This document shows, piece after piece, positions 7,575 through 15,628 of a stretch of DNA of 35,635 nucleotides (within the stretch, counting starts at the first letter, position 1; each line of letters begins with the position of its first letter). The position numbers and the translations under genes were made by a program. The DNA is from Kangiellaceae bacterium (GTDB lineage: Bacteria > Pseudomonadota > Gammaproteobacteria > Enterobacterales > Kangiellaceae): NCBI GenBank assembly GCA_026196875.1, contig JAPHTP010000177.1, positions 1 to 35,635 of the forward strand, read 5' to 3'. Below the pieces are notes generated by a model that had not been told where the DNA came from, made no database searches, and worked only from the letters and a program-made list of their open reading frames with translations.

Positions 7575-7781
7575 ATGAGTAAAGGTACAGTAAAGTGGTT
7601 CAACCCAGATAAAGGTTTTGGTTTTATTACTCCAGAGGATGGCGGCAAAGACCTTTTTGTTCACCATTCAGAAATACAAAGTGGTGGCGGTTTTGCGACG
7701 CTAAATGACGGTCAGCAAGTAGAATTTGAAATAGGACAAGGCCAAAAGGGCCCTTGTGCTAATAAAGTCGTTCCACTCTAG
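7575..7781 (+). CDS. Cold-shock family RNA chaperone
   Basis: This is a 68-residue single cold-shock domain protein that binds single-stranded RNA/DNA and melts RNA structure. RNP-1 is KGFGFI (13-18 region) and RNP-2 is LFVHHS (27-32). [13 protein letters not shown] and the terminal NKVVPL are typical. It is slightly unusual in the [24 protein letters not shown] stretch, which resembles CspA-like paralogues outside the main CspA/C/E set. AAAGAGA upstream is the ribosome binding site, but the same ten bases (ATGAGTAAAG) occur twice, at 7562 and 7575. This creates an out-of-frame start 13 bases upstream that encodes only six codons and ends within the gene. The long AT-rich leader fits post-transcriptional control. 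Confidence 0.95.
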   Translation: MSKGTVKWFNPDKGFGFITPEDGGKDLFVHHSEIQSGGGFATLNDGQQVEFEIGQGQKGPCANKVVPL

Positions 7782-7807
7782 TAGGTAATATAATAAGTCG
7801 CTTCAGA

Positions 7808-7850
7808 CAGCTAAGACCTCCGGTCAAAAAATGGCCACCAGTCTTAGCTG
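7808..7850 (+). terminator. Hairpin after the cold-shock gene
   Basis: CAGCTAAGAC at 7808-7817 pairs perfectly with GTCTTAGCTG at 7841-7850. GGTC and GGCC inside the loop can extend the structure. It lies 27 bases after the stop codon. No T-run follows, so it may be a factor-dependent terminator or RNA-stabilising hairpin rather than a classical intrinsic terminator. Confidence 0.5.
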
Positions 7851-7884
7851 CTGTAGCGCTTAGCCTTAACTCTCAGTGAGAGTC

Positions 7885-8412
7885 ATGAAGCATCTAGCCA
7901 AATTTTCACTTTTTGTATTCCTAGTTTTTACTAATTCCATATTTGCTTGCTCGTTCGGAGGTTCTGATTTATTTAAACCTTCCTTAGAGCGATGGGAAGA
8001 GCATCCCGGCCCCGCTCAAAAGGGGAAGGATGGAGATTATTGGGAAAAGGTTCCCGCTCCTGTGGTAAATGTTTCAAGTATCAAAAGAGGTTCTGCTAAA
8101 CCGGGAAGCTCATGTGATGATGCTGGAATTATCCTTTTAGAAATTTCGTTGCCAAAAGAATCAACTTATTCGATCGAAGAGTTTGCTATCTATTTCCGTG
8201 TTAAAGAGGGTCAGCTACCTGATGCAATATTTCCCGATGTCCCGCTAACCGGCGAGTATAAAGACGGAAAAATGACGCTTTTACTTGCATGGCTGGATGG
8301 GCATCCGTCAAGCCAAATAGCTCTAGACTTAAAGGTTGAGGCGTTCTTTGTTACCAATAGCCTTAACATTGGCGAATCTACTGTTTTTAATATTGTGGCA
8401 AGCAAGGGTTAA
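7885..8412 (+). CDS. Small secreted protein of unknown function
   Basis: I do not recognise this 175-residue protein. MKHLAKFSLFVFLVFTNSIFA is a clear export signal and the next residue is Cys. The box IFAC is a poor lipobox (Phe at -2), so it may be either lipoprotein or ordinary secreted protein. The mature part is rich in Pro, Gly and Lys at first, then has an apparent all-beta body (YSIEEFAIYFRV, MTLLLAWL, IALDLKVEAFFV) and a second Cys in SSCDDAG, which could pair with the first. ATG 7885 is chosen because GAGAG lies just upstream; the GTG at 7876 has no ribosome binding site. It is a single gene with a hairpin upstream. Confidence 0.7.
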   Translation: MKHLAKFSLFVFLVFTNSIFACSFGGSDLFKPSLERWEEHPGPAQKGKDGDYWEKVPAPVVNVSSIKRGSAKPGSSCDDAGIILLEISLPKESTYSIEEFAIYFRVKEGQLPDAIFPDVPLTGEYKDGKMTLLLAWLDGHPSSQIALDLKVEAFFVTNSLNIGESTVFNIVASKG

Positions 8413-8568
8413 TAATTGCAGGCAGTAGGATGAGATACTGGTAAGCTCGCATTTTTGCCTATGCTGCAAGCACTGATATGTCCTCTTCAGGGAGCATTAC
8501 ACTCAAATAGCACCTCATCTCAACACAAATTTATAGGATTGAACTTTAACTTCCTCAATATTAATCCA

Positions 8569-8599
8569 CTCACAGAGCATTTTAAATTCGCTATGTGAG
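8569..8599. terminator. Imperfect hairpin between convergent genes
   Basis: CTCACA-G-AGC (8569-8578) pairs with GCT-A-TGTGAG (8590-8599), nine base pairs with one mismatch, around an AT-rich loop. It sits between the convergent ends of the secreted-protein gene and the aminopeptidase gene, 26 bases past the latter's stop. No clear T-run is present, so terminator function is tentative. Confidence 0.35.
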
Positions 8600-8624
8600 C
8601 GGTATTTAATAAGGAAGGAAGCGA

Positions 8625-10178
8625 TTAATCGCGCAAGAACTTCGCTGCTAAAGCCAACACTGGCGCAGAGGTTGGCTTGTCGTGTTGCCAATCTCCTGCT
8701 TCAACACCACTCCCTGCTATATCGACGTGAATAAAAGGAATCGGTGTCTCACTACGCAAGCCATGGTCGTCCAATCCAGAAGCAAGTGATAGGAACGCCA
8801 TAGGAAATTGATGGCCACGAGCGACTGAAACCGACGGTCCATTATTTGAAGATAAAACATCATCAGCTTTAGTGCGGGCTTTAATTATTTTCCAATCCTC
8901 TCGGCGAGAACGACTGATTTCGCAGCCATCTCCCCACTGCTCACCGGCAGCGGTAATTTGTTGTGGCAACTGTTTATCTCGCGCTGGGCCATTAGCCACC
9001 AAAATGGTGTAAGGACCTGCGGTTAAAGCAGCGTGCCCGGTTAATGTCGCGACTGTAAATAGAGTAGGATTGGTTTCATTTCCAGCCTGTTCCCTAAAGT
9101 GGGATAAGCTATCAACCATAGCTAATCTGCCTTCCGCGTCTGTATTACCAACACGGACCCGTTTTCCTGAGTGACCGACAATGATCTCGTCTGCGACATA
9201 AGCATTAGCGCCAATTGAATTTCTTACCGCGCAGATTTTAGCGACTACTTTAACGCCTTTCGGATTTAACTCCGCGACGGTTTTCATAAATCCCGCGACT
9301 GCTGCGCCGCCTCCTTTATCGCGGCTCATACCGGCCATATGCCCGCCGGTTTTTATATCCGCGCCGCCAGTATCATAGGTAACCGCTTTGCCAACAAGCA
9401 TCAGGGTGTTTTTAATCGGGCCTTCGCCTTGGTATTCCAACTCGATAACACGTGGGTGATGACGTTCGACAGAATAGGAGGCTCTGGCTACCGCAGCAAA
9501 TACCGGGAAATCTTTTTCTATTTGAGCGCGGTCCTCAATAACATTGACTTTCACACTGGAGCCCTGAAAAGCTTCAACGCAATAATCAGCAAAACCAATT
9601 GGCGCCATTCTTTCCGGCTCCGTTCCGCATAGGTCTCGACCTAATCTGCGACCTGCCTCAGTCGCGGCTAAATAAGCCAGGTCTAAGTCATTGTTTGGAT
9701 CGAAAATACCAATCGATTGAACTGGCTCCTGTTCTTCTTCTCTGTCCTGGCGCGCTTCAAGCGGTTGCCAAAGCCCCTGACAGGCGCCCAGGTATGCGTT
9801 TTCTGTGGCAAATTGATAGTCTTCATGGGGCGGAACCTGATCTACGATAATCGCTGGATTAATTGCTCCTGCATTCTTAGCCATTTCCACGCCTGCTTTG
9901 GCCGCGTCAGCAAAGTTGCGAACGTCATCATAATCTTTGCTTAAATCGCCGGTGAAAGCATGGATCAGTCTGCCGCCTGCGACCTTTTCGTTATGGATTA
10001 ATACGTGCTCACCACCCAGGCGACTATCTACTTTTTGTGCTGACTTCAATATCGAGTTTATAGTGTCATTATCGGCAAATTCAGCCTGGGGTGAAATTAA
10101 TACGACCGCGTCAAATTCGCTTTCATATTGCGTTAACTGATTGATATCAGAAATTTTTTTAGGGGTTGGTTGTGACAT
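8625..10178 (-). CDS. M17 leucyl aminopeptidase family metallopeptidase
   Basis: This is a 517-residue two-domain cytosolic aminopeptidase, removing N-terminal residues from peptides with two metal ions. The C-terminal catalytic domain keeps every key residue in the spacing of bovine lens aminopeptidase: K264 and D269 (VGKAVTYDTGG), K276, D287 (SRDKGGG), and D347, E349 and R351 (NTDAEGR). The N-terminal domain (1-170) is more divergent, and a charged stretch EARQDREEEQEP lies at 141-152. AAGGAT just upstream of the ATG is the ribosome binding site. The canonical motif reads FDSGG where this has YDTGG, placing it in a divergent M17 branch rather than as the standard PepA. It appears monocistronic. 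Confidence 0.92.
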   Translation of the reverse strand: MSQPTPKKISDINQLTQYESEFDAVVLISPQAEFADNDTINSILKSAQKVDSRLGGEHVLIHNEKVAGGRLIHAFTGDLSKDYDDVRNFADAAKAGVEMAKNAGAINPAIIVDQVPPHEDYQFATENAYLGACQGLWQPLEARQDREEEQEPVQSIGIFDPNNDLDLAYLAATEAGRRLGRDLCGTEPERMAPIGFADYCVEAFQGSSVKVNVIEDRAQIEKDFPVFAAVARASYSVERHHPRVIELEYQGEGPIKNTLMLVGKAVTYDTGGADIKTGGHMAGMSRDKGGGAAVAGFMKTVAELNPKGVKVVAKICAVRNSIGANAYVADEIIVGHSGKRVRVGNTDAEGRLAMVDSLSHFREQAGNETNPTLFTVATLTGHAALTAGPYTILVANGPARDKQLPQQITAAGEQWGDGCEISRSRREDWKIIKARTKADDVLSSNNGPSVSVARGHQFPMAFLSLASGLDDHGLRSETPIPFIHVDIAGSGVEAGDWQHDKPTSAPVLALAAKFLRD

Positions 10179-10403
10179 TTATAATCCTTATGGGTAGCAC
10201 GTCTATTTAGTCGTGAAGCGATGTTATTTTTATGCTCTCTTTTAGATCTTCTCTTACAAGCTCGCAAATTGCGTTTAACAATACTTAGGTATCATACTCA
10301 AAAACAGGTTGGTTGGAAAATATAGCAGATTTAAATTACAACTTAGAATAATGTTTGTTTTGAAAAAACCAAAGATGACAGATGAATGGGATTTAAGGAA
10401 AAT

Positions 10404-11852
10404 CTATGAAAACTGTTTAGCCTCTATCGAAGGCGATACACGGCTAAATAATGTGAGTTGAGGTAAATGTCTGCGGAGCAATAAGTAGCTAGCAATTCCA
10501 CAGGTTATATTGGCTGTTAACAGGGCTAGATAAAATCCTTCTAATCCCGCCAGATACATGCCAGCATAACTCATCGGTACACTTAGAACAACCACTCTGA
10601 GCAGAGTAGAATAAAGCGCCGTCTTAGCTCTAAAGATCGCTTTGGCACTAGATACACAAATGATGGTCGATGCTAATCCTAAATAACCGAAAGGTAGAAT
10701 TTTAAGCATATCAACTAAGTGATGATTTGTCGTTTGGGATTCAGTGAAAAGCCCTGCGACACAGCTAGCAAAGTAGCTTAGAAATAAAGCTGTAATCAAT
10801 TGAGTGAAGAAACAGATTTTTAAACTTACTGCGATTGATTGGGACACTCTTTTGGTCAGACCTGCTGCGATATTCTGGCCAATAACCACAGGTAGAGATG
10901 TCGTTAATAACATCGGCAAGAATAAGGCTAACGATTCAATCCGATTGATCACACCGAATGCTGCTACTTGCTCACGGCCATAAAAGGCGACCCAACTGGT
11001 TAGTATGCCCAATCCAAGAGGGATCAATAAATTTACTAGTGAAGAAGGAAGGGCGACTGATAAAAAGCGGCGATTGATTTTCCATAAATGAGTAATGTTA
11101 ATTTTTTGCCAAGATAAGATTTTTTCTCTTTGAGATAATGCAAAAACTGATATAAAACTAAACACTACGTCGACTAATAGATGGCCATAAGCAATGACCT
11201 GTAATGTAGCTTGAAACTGGCTGGTATAGATAAAAACTGAATCGACTAAAGCAGTCAAGCTCAACCAGACAAACATCAGCTTACCTGCATTTTTGGTATC
11301 TCCGGTAGCGCGCATTACAGCATTACAAACAAAAGGGATCAGCATAAAAACGAAACCGACATAGCGAATAGTCATATAGTCGCTAGCGATAGGCATCAGA
11401 TCCGGAGCCGGACCTTGATGAAAAGAGTCTGGCATTAGGGCGTAGTTGATCCCTAGTAGATTTAATAATGGTTCAATGGTTAGTAAGCCTACCGCGCTAA
11501 TTAGAATGGCGGTAGCCGCGCTGCTTAGCAGACAATAAAAAACGATTCTTCGACAGCTACGATGGTTGCCTTTACCAATCGATTGGGTTACTAAATTAGT
11601 AATCGCGATCGAGAAACCGATTGAAATAGCAAAAAGTGCTGTGGTTATTGGGAAACTAAAACTAAATGCTGCTAGAGCTTCAGTTCCCAGGCGTGAAACT
11701 AAAAATGTATCAATTACTTCTAAGCCAAACAAAGCCAAAATTGCCGGCAACATTGGCAAAGACAGGCGCGTCAAGATTGATTTAATCGGCGCTGTAAGCA
11801 ACCATTGGGAACGCTCGACTCTCTGTTGTTGTCTTTGACAATTATCAGTCAT
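10404..11852 (-). CDS. MATE family multidrug/toxin efflux transporter
   Basis: This is a 482-residue integral membrane protein with about 12 hydrophobic helices in two halves, typical of MATE exporters, which use Na+ or H+ gradients. Recognisable features are PIKSILTRLSLPMLPAIL at the start, VIDTFLVSRLGTEALAAFSFSFP in the first helix pair, and RATGDTKNAGK after helix 6. In the second half, the matching positions are LPSSLVNLLIPLGLGILTSWVAFYGREQVAAFGVINRIES and FRAKTALYSTLLRVV. The ATG at 11852 has AGG six to seven bases upstream and overlaps the methyltransferase-like gene by 8 bases, so translation is coupled. A longer in-frame extension to 11978 lies wholly within that upstream gene and is rejected. 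The substrate is unknown. Confidence 0.9.
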   Translation of the reverse strand: MTDNCQRQQQRVERSQWLLTAPIKSILTRLSLPMLPAILALFGLEVIDTFLVSRLGTEALAAFSFSFPITTALFAISIGFSIAITNLVTQSIGKGNHRSCRRIVFYCLLSSAATAILISAVGLLTIEPLLNLLGINYALMPDSFHQGPAPDLMPIASDYMTIRYVGFVFMLIPFVCNAVMRATGDTKNAGKLMFVWLSLTALVDSVFIYTSQFQATLQVIAYGHLLVDVVFSFISVFALSQREKILSWQKINITHLWKINRRFLSVALPSSLVNLLIPLGLGILTSWVAFYGREQVAAFGVINRIESLALFLPMLLTTSLPVVIGQNIAAGLTKRVSQSIAVSLKICFFTQLITALFLSYFASCVAGLFTESQTTNHHLVDMLKILPFGYLGLASTIICVSSAKAIFRAKTALYSTLLRVVVLSVPMSYAGMYLAGLEGFYLALLTANITCGIASYLLLRRHLPQLTLFSRVSPSIEAKQFS

Positions 11853-12663
11853 TAAGTGCCTGGTTTGAGGTTTTAAATGGTTTGACAAAACGTAGCATAA
11901 AGCGATCAGTCGGTTTTCCTTTAAGCGATGAACTGAAGAATGCTTGCGTTCTATCATCATCTGGCTGGGCGAGTGCATGACTTTCAGCGTCTAATACAAA
12001 CCCTTTGTCTAGCAGTGTATCAATGACAAATTGTCTTTCAATTCGATGGATACCTTGCATATCGAGTGCGTGCTCATTACCGCTATCCAACGGCGCTGAA
12101 TGATCTACAATTCCTAGCATTCCACCTGGTTTTAAACTTTGAAAAATGTTTTCTAAGATTGTGTCAACATCAGACTCCATCCAATAAAGATCATGCAAAA
12201 CTAATATCATGAGAACTTTATCTAAAGAATCAGATTCAAAGCCCAACGCATCTAGTTCTTTATCCCAGCGATGAACATTTGCCAGTCGATTGTTTTGTAA
12301 TCTTTCATTAACTGATTTGTCAGTTTGGAACTGGTAGAATTTTTGGTTATTTTGCATAAATACTGAGCCTGTCGGGCCAACGCAGCGCGAAACCAGTTCT
12401 GTATAGTATCCGCCGGCAGCTAGAATTTCGGCCACGCGGTCGCCTTTTTTAATTTCAAAAAATGCCAATACTTTTTCCGGTTGTCTTACTTCATCTCTGA
12501 CAAGATCGGATGTAGGTCTATTTTTGTGGCCCATGGCTTTTGCTATGGATGATTTGGTTTGACTCTCCTGACGAGCCTTTTCAGGATGTTCACAAGCCGA
12601 TAACGAAAATAGGAACATCGAAATAGTTAGAAACTTATGTAAACGCCCTTTGATTACAAGCAT
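11845..12663 (-). CDS. Exported SAM-methyltransferase-like lipoprotein (COG4798 type)
   Basis: The 272-residue product starts with a lipoprotein signal (KGRLHKFLTISMFLFSLSAC, Cys24), then a polar linker. A class I methyltransferase-like fold follows: VRQPEKVLAFFEIKKGDRVAEILAAGGYYTELVSR contains motif I, LDKVLMILVLHDLYW motif IV, and LKPGGMLGIVDHSA motif VI. COG4798 proteins of this kind commonly carry export signals, which is puzzling because SAM is cytoplasmic. ATG 12663 is preferred, since it places the signal peptide normally; a TTG at 12705 would add 14 residues. The gene ends 8 bases inside the MATE gene, and it diverges from the S9 peptidase gene. Real methyltransferase activity outside the cytoplasm is unproven. 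Confidence 0.8.
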   Translation of the reverse strand: MLVIKGRLHKFLTISMFLFSLSACEHPEKARQESQTKSSIAKAMGHKNRPTSDLVRDEVRQPEKVLAFFEIKKGDRVAEILAAGGYYTELVSRCVGPTGSVFMQNNQKFYQFQTDKSVNERLQNNRLANVHRWDKELDALGFESDSLDKVLMILVLHDLYWMESDVDTILENIFQSLKPGGMLGIVDHSAPLDSGNEHALDMQGIHRIERQFVIDTLLDKGFVLDAESHALAQPDDDRTQAFFSSSLKGKPTDRFMLRFVKPFKTSNQALND

Positions 12664-12813
12664 AGTGGTTGGCAAGTCAGTTTTTAGGGAACCGTATTGT
12701 CGCAAATAACAGTTTAAATATGTATTGATAGATGTTTCCGAATGTTACTCGGCACTTTATAAACATTGGTATAGTTTCTAGCCTCATGAAAAGTGGAGGT
12801 ATAAAGCTTGACT

Positions 12814-12826
12814 AAGAATGATTCTT
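12814..12826. promoter_or_regulatory. Dyad in the leader of the S9 peptidase gene
   Basis: AAGAATgATTCTT is a perfect 13-base dyad 40 bases before the peptidase start. Flanking TGAC and GTCA can extend it with one bulge. It could be an operator or an mRNA hairpin in the divergent intergenic region; there is no direct evidence for either. Confidence 0.35.
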
Positions 12827-12865
12827 GTCAGACTATTATCCGCCATCTTGTCCAAGGAAGAAAAA

Positions 12866-14836
12866 ATGAAATTGACAAAGTATCTCTTACTGGTTTTTAT
12901 AAGCAACGCCACTTTTACACTAGTATCTTTGAGTGCATACGCTGAAAGTATTTCTGGTGGTGAGCAAGGTTACGACAAAAATCTACAGGCTATTGAACCT
13001 CAAAGTGAGCGTATAAATATTGGCTTGGCCGGTGAGCAACCGGCAAATATTGCTCGATATATTTTGGCGGGCAATCAAGGCGTTAGTTCTGCTGCAATTT
13101 CACCAGATGGAAAGTCCGTCGCTTTTGTTTGGTCTATTACGGGAAAACGACAGCTCTGGATTGTGTCCACCCAAGGAGGACAACCTCAGCAATTGACCTT
13201 TGGCAACGGAGTGACTTTTTTCCGTTGGTCTCCAAACGGTGAAGCATTGGTATATGGAGCCGATAATGACGGAAATGGTCGGGAAGCATATTACTCGGTA
13301 TCGCGAGATGGAAGAACTGAAAAGTTGCTAGTGAAAGCAACTGAGGGGGGCTATCGTGTGTTTGGTGATTTTGTGAACAATCACTCTATTGTTTATGCTT
13401 CAACGGAAAGAAATAGATTGGATTTTGACTTGTATACGGCCGATATAAATACCGGAAATAGCAAACAGATCTATCAAGGAAAATATGGAATCTACGCTCG
13501 CGAAGTTTCGCCTTCCGGTCGTTATTTAGTTGTTTCCGAAGTTGTTGGAGAAGATTCCGATAATCTTTTCTTGTTTGATTTAGAGAAAGATAAATTAAAG
13601 ACAATCTCAAAACCAAAGCGACGCGCAAATCACACTAAAGGAAACATTGTCTGGCGCGAGGATAGCCAGGGTTTTTATCTTTCATCTAACTTAGACAGAG
13701 ACTTCTCCGCATTAATGTATTTTGATGTTGATAAAGGATTTCAACTTGTTCACGAAGAGCAAGGAGATATCGAAAATGTTGGGCTTTGCGGAAAAAATAA
13801 GGAGTATTTATATTGGAGCTTAAATGATGGTGGTTATAGTCGTCTTCGCGTGAAGAGTTTAGAGCGCAATAAAATGCTATCTATACCAGAATTACCACAA
13901 GGCGTATACGGCTTATCTTGTGGGGAGGCGACTATGGCGATTACTATCTCCGGTTCGAAAACTCCGACTAGTGTTTATAGCTGGAATATAGCTTCCAACC
14001 AAGTGCTGCCAACTTTTGTCGCATCTTTGGCCGGTCTTGACCCTGAGTCATTAATAGAACCAGAGAGCATCAGAATCCCTGCAAGAGACGGAGTCCTACT
14101 ACAAGGGCTTTTGTATTTACCAAAAAATTCCGCCGAAAATAAACCACCGGTGGTTTTTAATGTTCATGGCGGACCGACAGGTCAAGCAAGACCTAGGTTC
14201 TCGGCTTCAACTCAATATTTACTGGCTCAAGGGATCGCGGTATTTGCGCCTAACGTCCGTGGGTCGACAGGTTTTGGTCACAAGTACGTGACTTTAGATG
14301 ATAGAGAAAACCGACTAGAGAGTATTGCAGATCTTGTAGACATGCTAAAACACTTAGAAAAAGATGGCAGAGTTGACGCAAAAAATGCAGCTGTGGTAGG
14401 TGGTTCTTACGGCGGTTATGCGGTGAATGCGGTGCTCGCAAATTATCCTGGGCATTTTAAAGCAGGGATTTCAATATTTGGCGTATCTGACTGGGTTACC
14501 GCGTTGCAGATCGCTTCACCTTCGTTAAAGGCTTCAGATCGAATCGAGTATGGCGATATTTCGGAAAAAAAATGGCTGGACTTTTATACAAAGTACTCTC
14601 CAATTAGGCAAGCCGATAAAATCAACGTACCTGTTCTTTACGCTCACGGTGTCAACGACCCGCAAGTTGACGTTATGGAGACTGAAGTCATGGTAAAGAC
14701 TCTGAGGAAGAACGGACTTAAGGCGCCGTACATCAGATTTTTAGATGAAGGGCATGGATGGCGAAAGTTGAAAAACAAACTTTTCTATCATCGGCGTTCT
14801 ACCGAATTTTTAAAGCAGCAATTAGGATTGAAATAA
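12866..14836 (+). CDS. Secreted S9 family prolyl oligopeptidase
   Basis: This is a 656-residue exported serine peptidase. MKLTKYLLLVFISNATFTLVSLSAYA is a Sec signal with cleavage after AYA. Residues about 60-380 form a TolB/WD-like beta-propeller (AAISPDGKSVAFVW, FFRWSPNGEALVYG). The alpha/beta hydrolase domain follows: NVHGGPTG oxyanion loop, NVRGSTGFGHKY, nucleophile Ser514 in GGSYGGYA, Asp598 in GVNDPQVDV and His630 in DEGHGW. The triad is complete, so it is probably active, cutting short peptides in the periplasm or outside. ATG 12866 follows AAGGAAG at proper spacing; an upstream ATG at 12818 only lengthens the signal. A hairpin follows the stop. Confidence 0.93.
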   Translation: MKLTKYLLLVFISNATFTLVSLSAYAESISGGEQGYDKNLQAIEPQSERINIGLAGEQPANIARYILAGNQGVSSAAISPDGKSVAFVWSITGKRQLWIVSTQGGQPQQLTFGNGVTFFRWSPNGEALVYGADNDGNGREAYYSVSRDGRTEKLLVKATEGGYRVFGDFVNNHSIVYASTERNRLDFDLYTADINTGNSKQIYQGKYGIYAREVSPSGRYLVVSEVVGEDSDNLFLFDLEKDKLKTISKPKRRANHTKGNIVWREDSQGFYLSSNLDRDFSALMYFDVDKGFQLVHEEQGDIENVGLCGKNKEYLYWSLNDGGYSRLRVKSLERNKMLSIPELPQGVYGLSCGEATMAITISGSKTPTSVYSWNIASNQVLPTFVASLAGLDPESLIEPESIRIPARDGVLLQGLLYLPKNSAENKPPVVFNVHGGPTGQARPRFSASTQYLLAQGIAVFAPNVRGSTGFGHKYVTLDDRENRLESIADLVDMLKHLEKDGRVDAKNAAVVGGSYGGYAVNAVLANYPGHFKAGISIFGVSDWVTALQIASPSLKASDRIEYGDISEKKWLDFYTKYSPIRQADKINVPVLYAHGVNDPQVDVMETEVMVKTLRKNGLKAPYIRFLDEGHGWRKLKNKLFYHRRSTEFLKQQLGLK

Positions 14837-14844
14837 TTTTTGAT

Positions 14845-14882
14845 TTTATCGCCGGTAGAGCCATTTTTCTACCGGTGATAAA
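14845..14882. terminator. Terminator hairpin between convergent genes
   Basis: TTTATCGCCGGTAGA (14845-14859) pairs with TCTACCGGTGATAAA (14868-14882), 15 base pairs with one G-T wobble and an 8-base loop. It begins 8 bases after the S9 peptidase stop and lies before the convergent gene's stop at 14953. There is no long T-run on either side, but the stem is strong. Confidence 0.6.
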
Positions 14883-14892
14883 CCAGTATATT

Positions 14893-14928
14893 AATACCTG
14901 GACTCAATTTAATACCTGGATTCAATGG
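14893..14928. repeat. Two-copy 18-base tandem repeat
   Basis: The unit beginning AATACCTGGA occurs at 14893-14910 and 14911-14928, with 15 of 18 bases identical. It lies between the hairpin and the next gene's stop. It is probably a neutral slippage product. Confidence 0.6.
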
Positions 14929-14952
14929 TCGTTAGCGGTATTTGACCCCTGA

Positions 14953-15393
14953 TTAGTAGAGAGGAACTTCGTACTTTACTGTTTGGTCAACCACAATATA
15001 TATTTTCTTATATTTTTCTGGCCAAGCTTTTATACCAACTTTAAACAATTGAAAGCAGTTTTTTCCGCTTTCTTCTACTTGTTTAGACGCTGAGTCCATA
15101 GAAAATGTAATCGTTCCCCAGCCTTTGTGCACTTTTGGATTTACAAAAAACTTGCCACCAAAACTGGCTAATATAAATTCGGTATGGATTGTTGTGCGAT
15201 CAGCATAGGCTTGCGCCAATACATCCAAACGATCGTCGTCTACGTCAAGACATGGGGTTTCTTCATATTTCGCTAATAAAGGCCACTCTCCAAGAGGGTA
15301 ATCTTTTATATCTTCGCTAATAGTACAAAGAGACCAAGTACTGATAAAGAATACCAAAATCGATTTTAAGGAAATTCTACTCGCTCTTATCAT
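14953..15393 (-). CDS. Secreted protein of unknown function
   Basis: I do not recognise this 146-residue protein. Residues 1-26 (arginine/lysine then SILVFFISTWSLCTIS) form an export signal, with cleavage probably near residue 25. The mature part has two cysteines (CLDVDDD and NCFQLFKVG) that could form a disulfide. Its body looks beta-rich: a GEWPLLAKYEETPCLD opening, a central FILASFGGKFFVN and a terminal KKIYIVVDQTVKYEVPLY. The ribosome binding site is weak (GGTGGG, 13 bases upstream). It is convergent with the S9 peptidase gene and stands alone; nothing around it indicates a role. Confidence 0.65.
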   Translation of the reverse strand: MIRASRISLKSILVFFISTWSLCTISEDIKDYPLGEWPLLAKYEETPCLDVDDDRLDVLAQAYADRTTIHTEFILASFGGKFFVNPKVHKGWGTITFSMDSASKQVEESGKNCFQLFKVGIKAWPEKYKKIYIVVDQTVKYEVPLY

Positions 15394-15459
15394 TGGTTAT
15401 TCACTATTCCCACCTACATGAATCCAGTATAGTATATCTGTTACCTGTGTAGCAAATAA

Positions 15460-15498
15460 AAAGAGAACAAACAAAGAGAACAAACAAAGAGAACAAAA
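15460..15498. repeat. Three-copy 13-base tandem repeat
   Basis: AAAGAGAACAAAC is repeated at 15460-15472, 15473-15485 and 15486-15498; the third copy differs only at its last base. It lies in the intergenic space upstream of the aldo/keto reductase promoter. The short purine-rich unit could vary in copy number by slippage. Confidence 0.8.
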
Positions 15499-15550
15499 AA
15501 GGAGAGCGCAAAATTGTAGAAGTAAAATCAGAATTGGTGTGTAATCGGAC

Positions 15551-15580
15551 TTGAATACGTATTCAATTTAATTTTATAAC
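15551..15580 (+). promoter_or_regulatory. Sigma-70-like promoter with overlapping palindromic operator
   Basis: TTGAATACGTATTCAA (15551-15566) is a perfect 16-base palindrome. Its first six bases serve as a -35 element (TTGAAT), and TATAAC at 15575-15580 is the -10 after an 18-base spacer. The reductase starts about 40 bases downstream of the expected transcription start. A repressor bound here would block polymerase. Both are by-eye matches. Confidence 0.5.
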
Positions 15581-15628
15581 GTTACCGTTTAAAGTCTTGA
15601 GCTAATACCCTGGACCTACCATAAAACT

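Noticed and set aside
11853-11978. 42-codon N-terminal extension of the MATE gene
   Set aside because: Lies wholly inside the methyltransferase-like gene in another frame; a ribosome binding site and a normal N-terminus are present at 11852.
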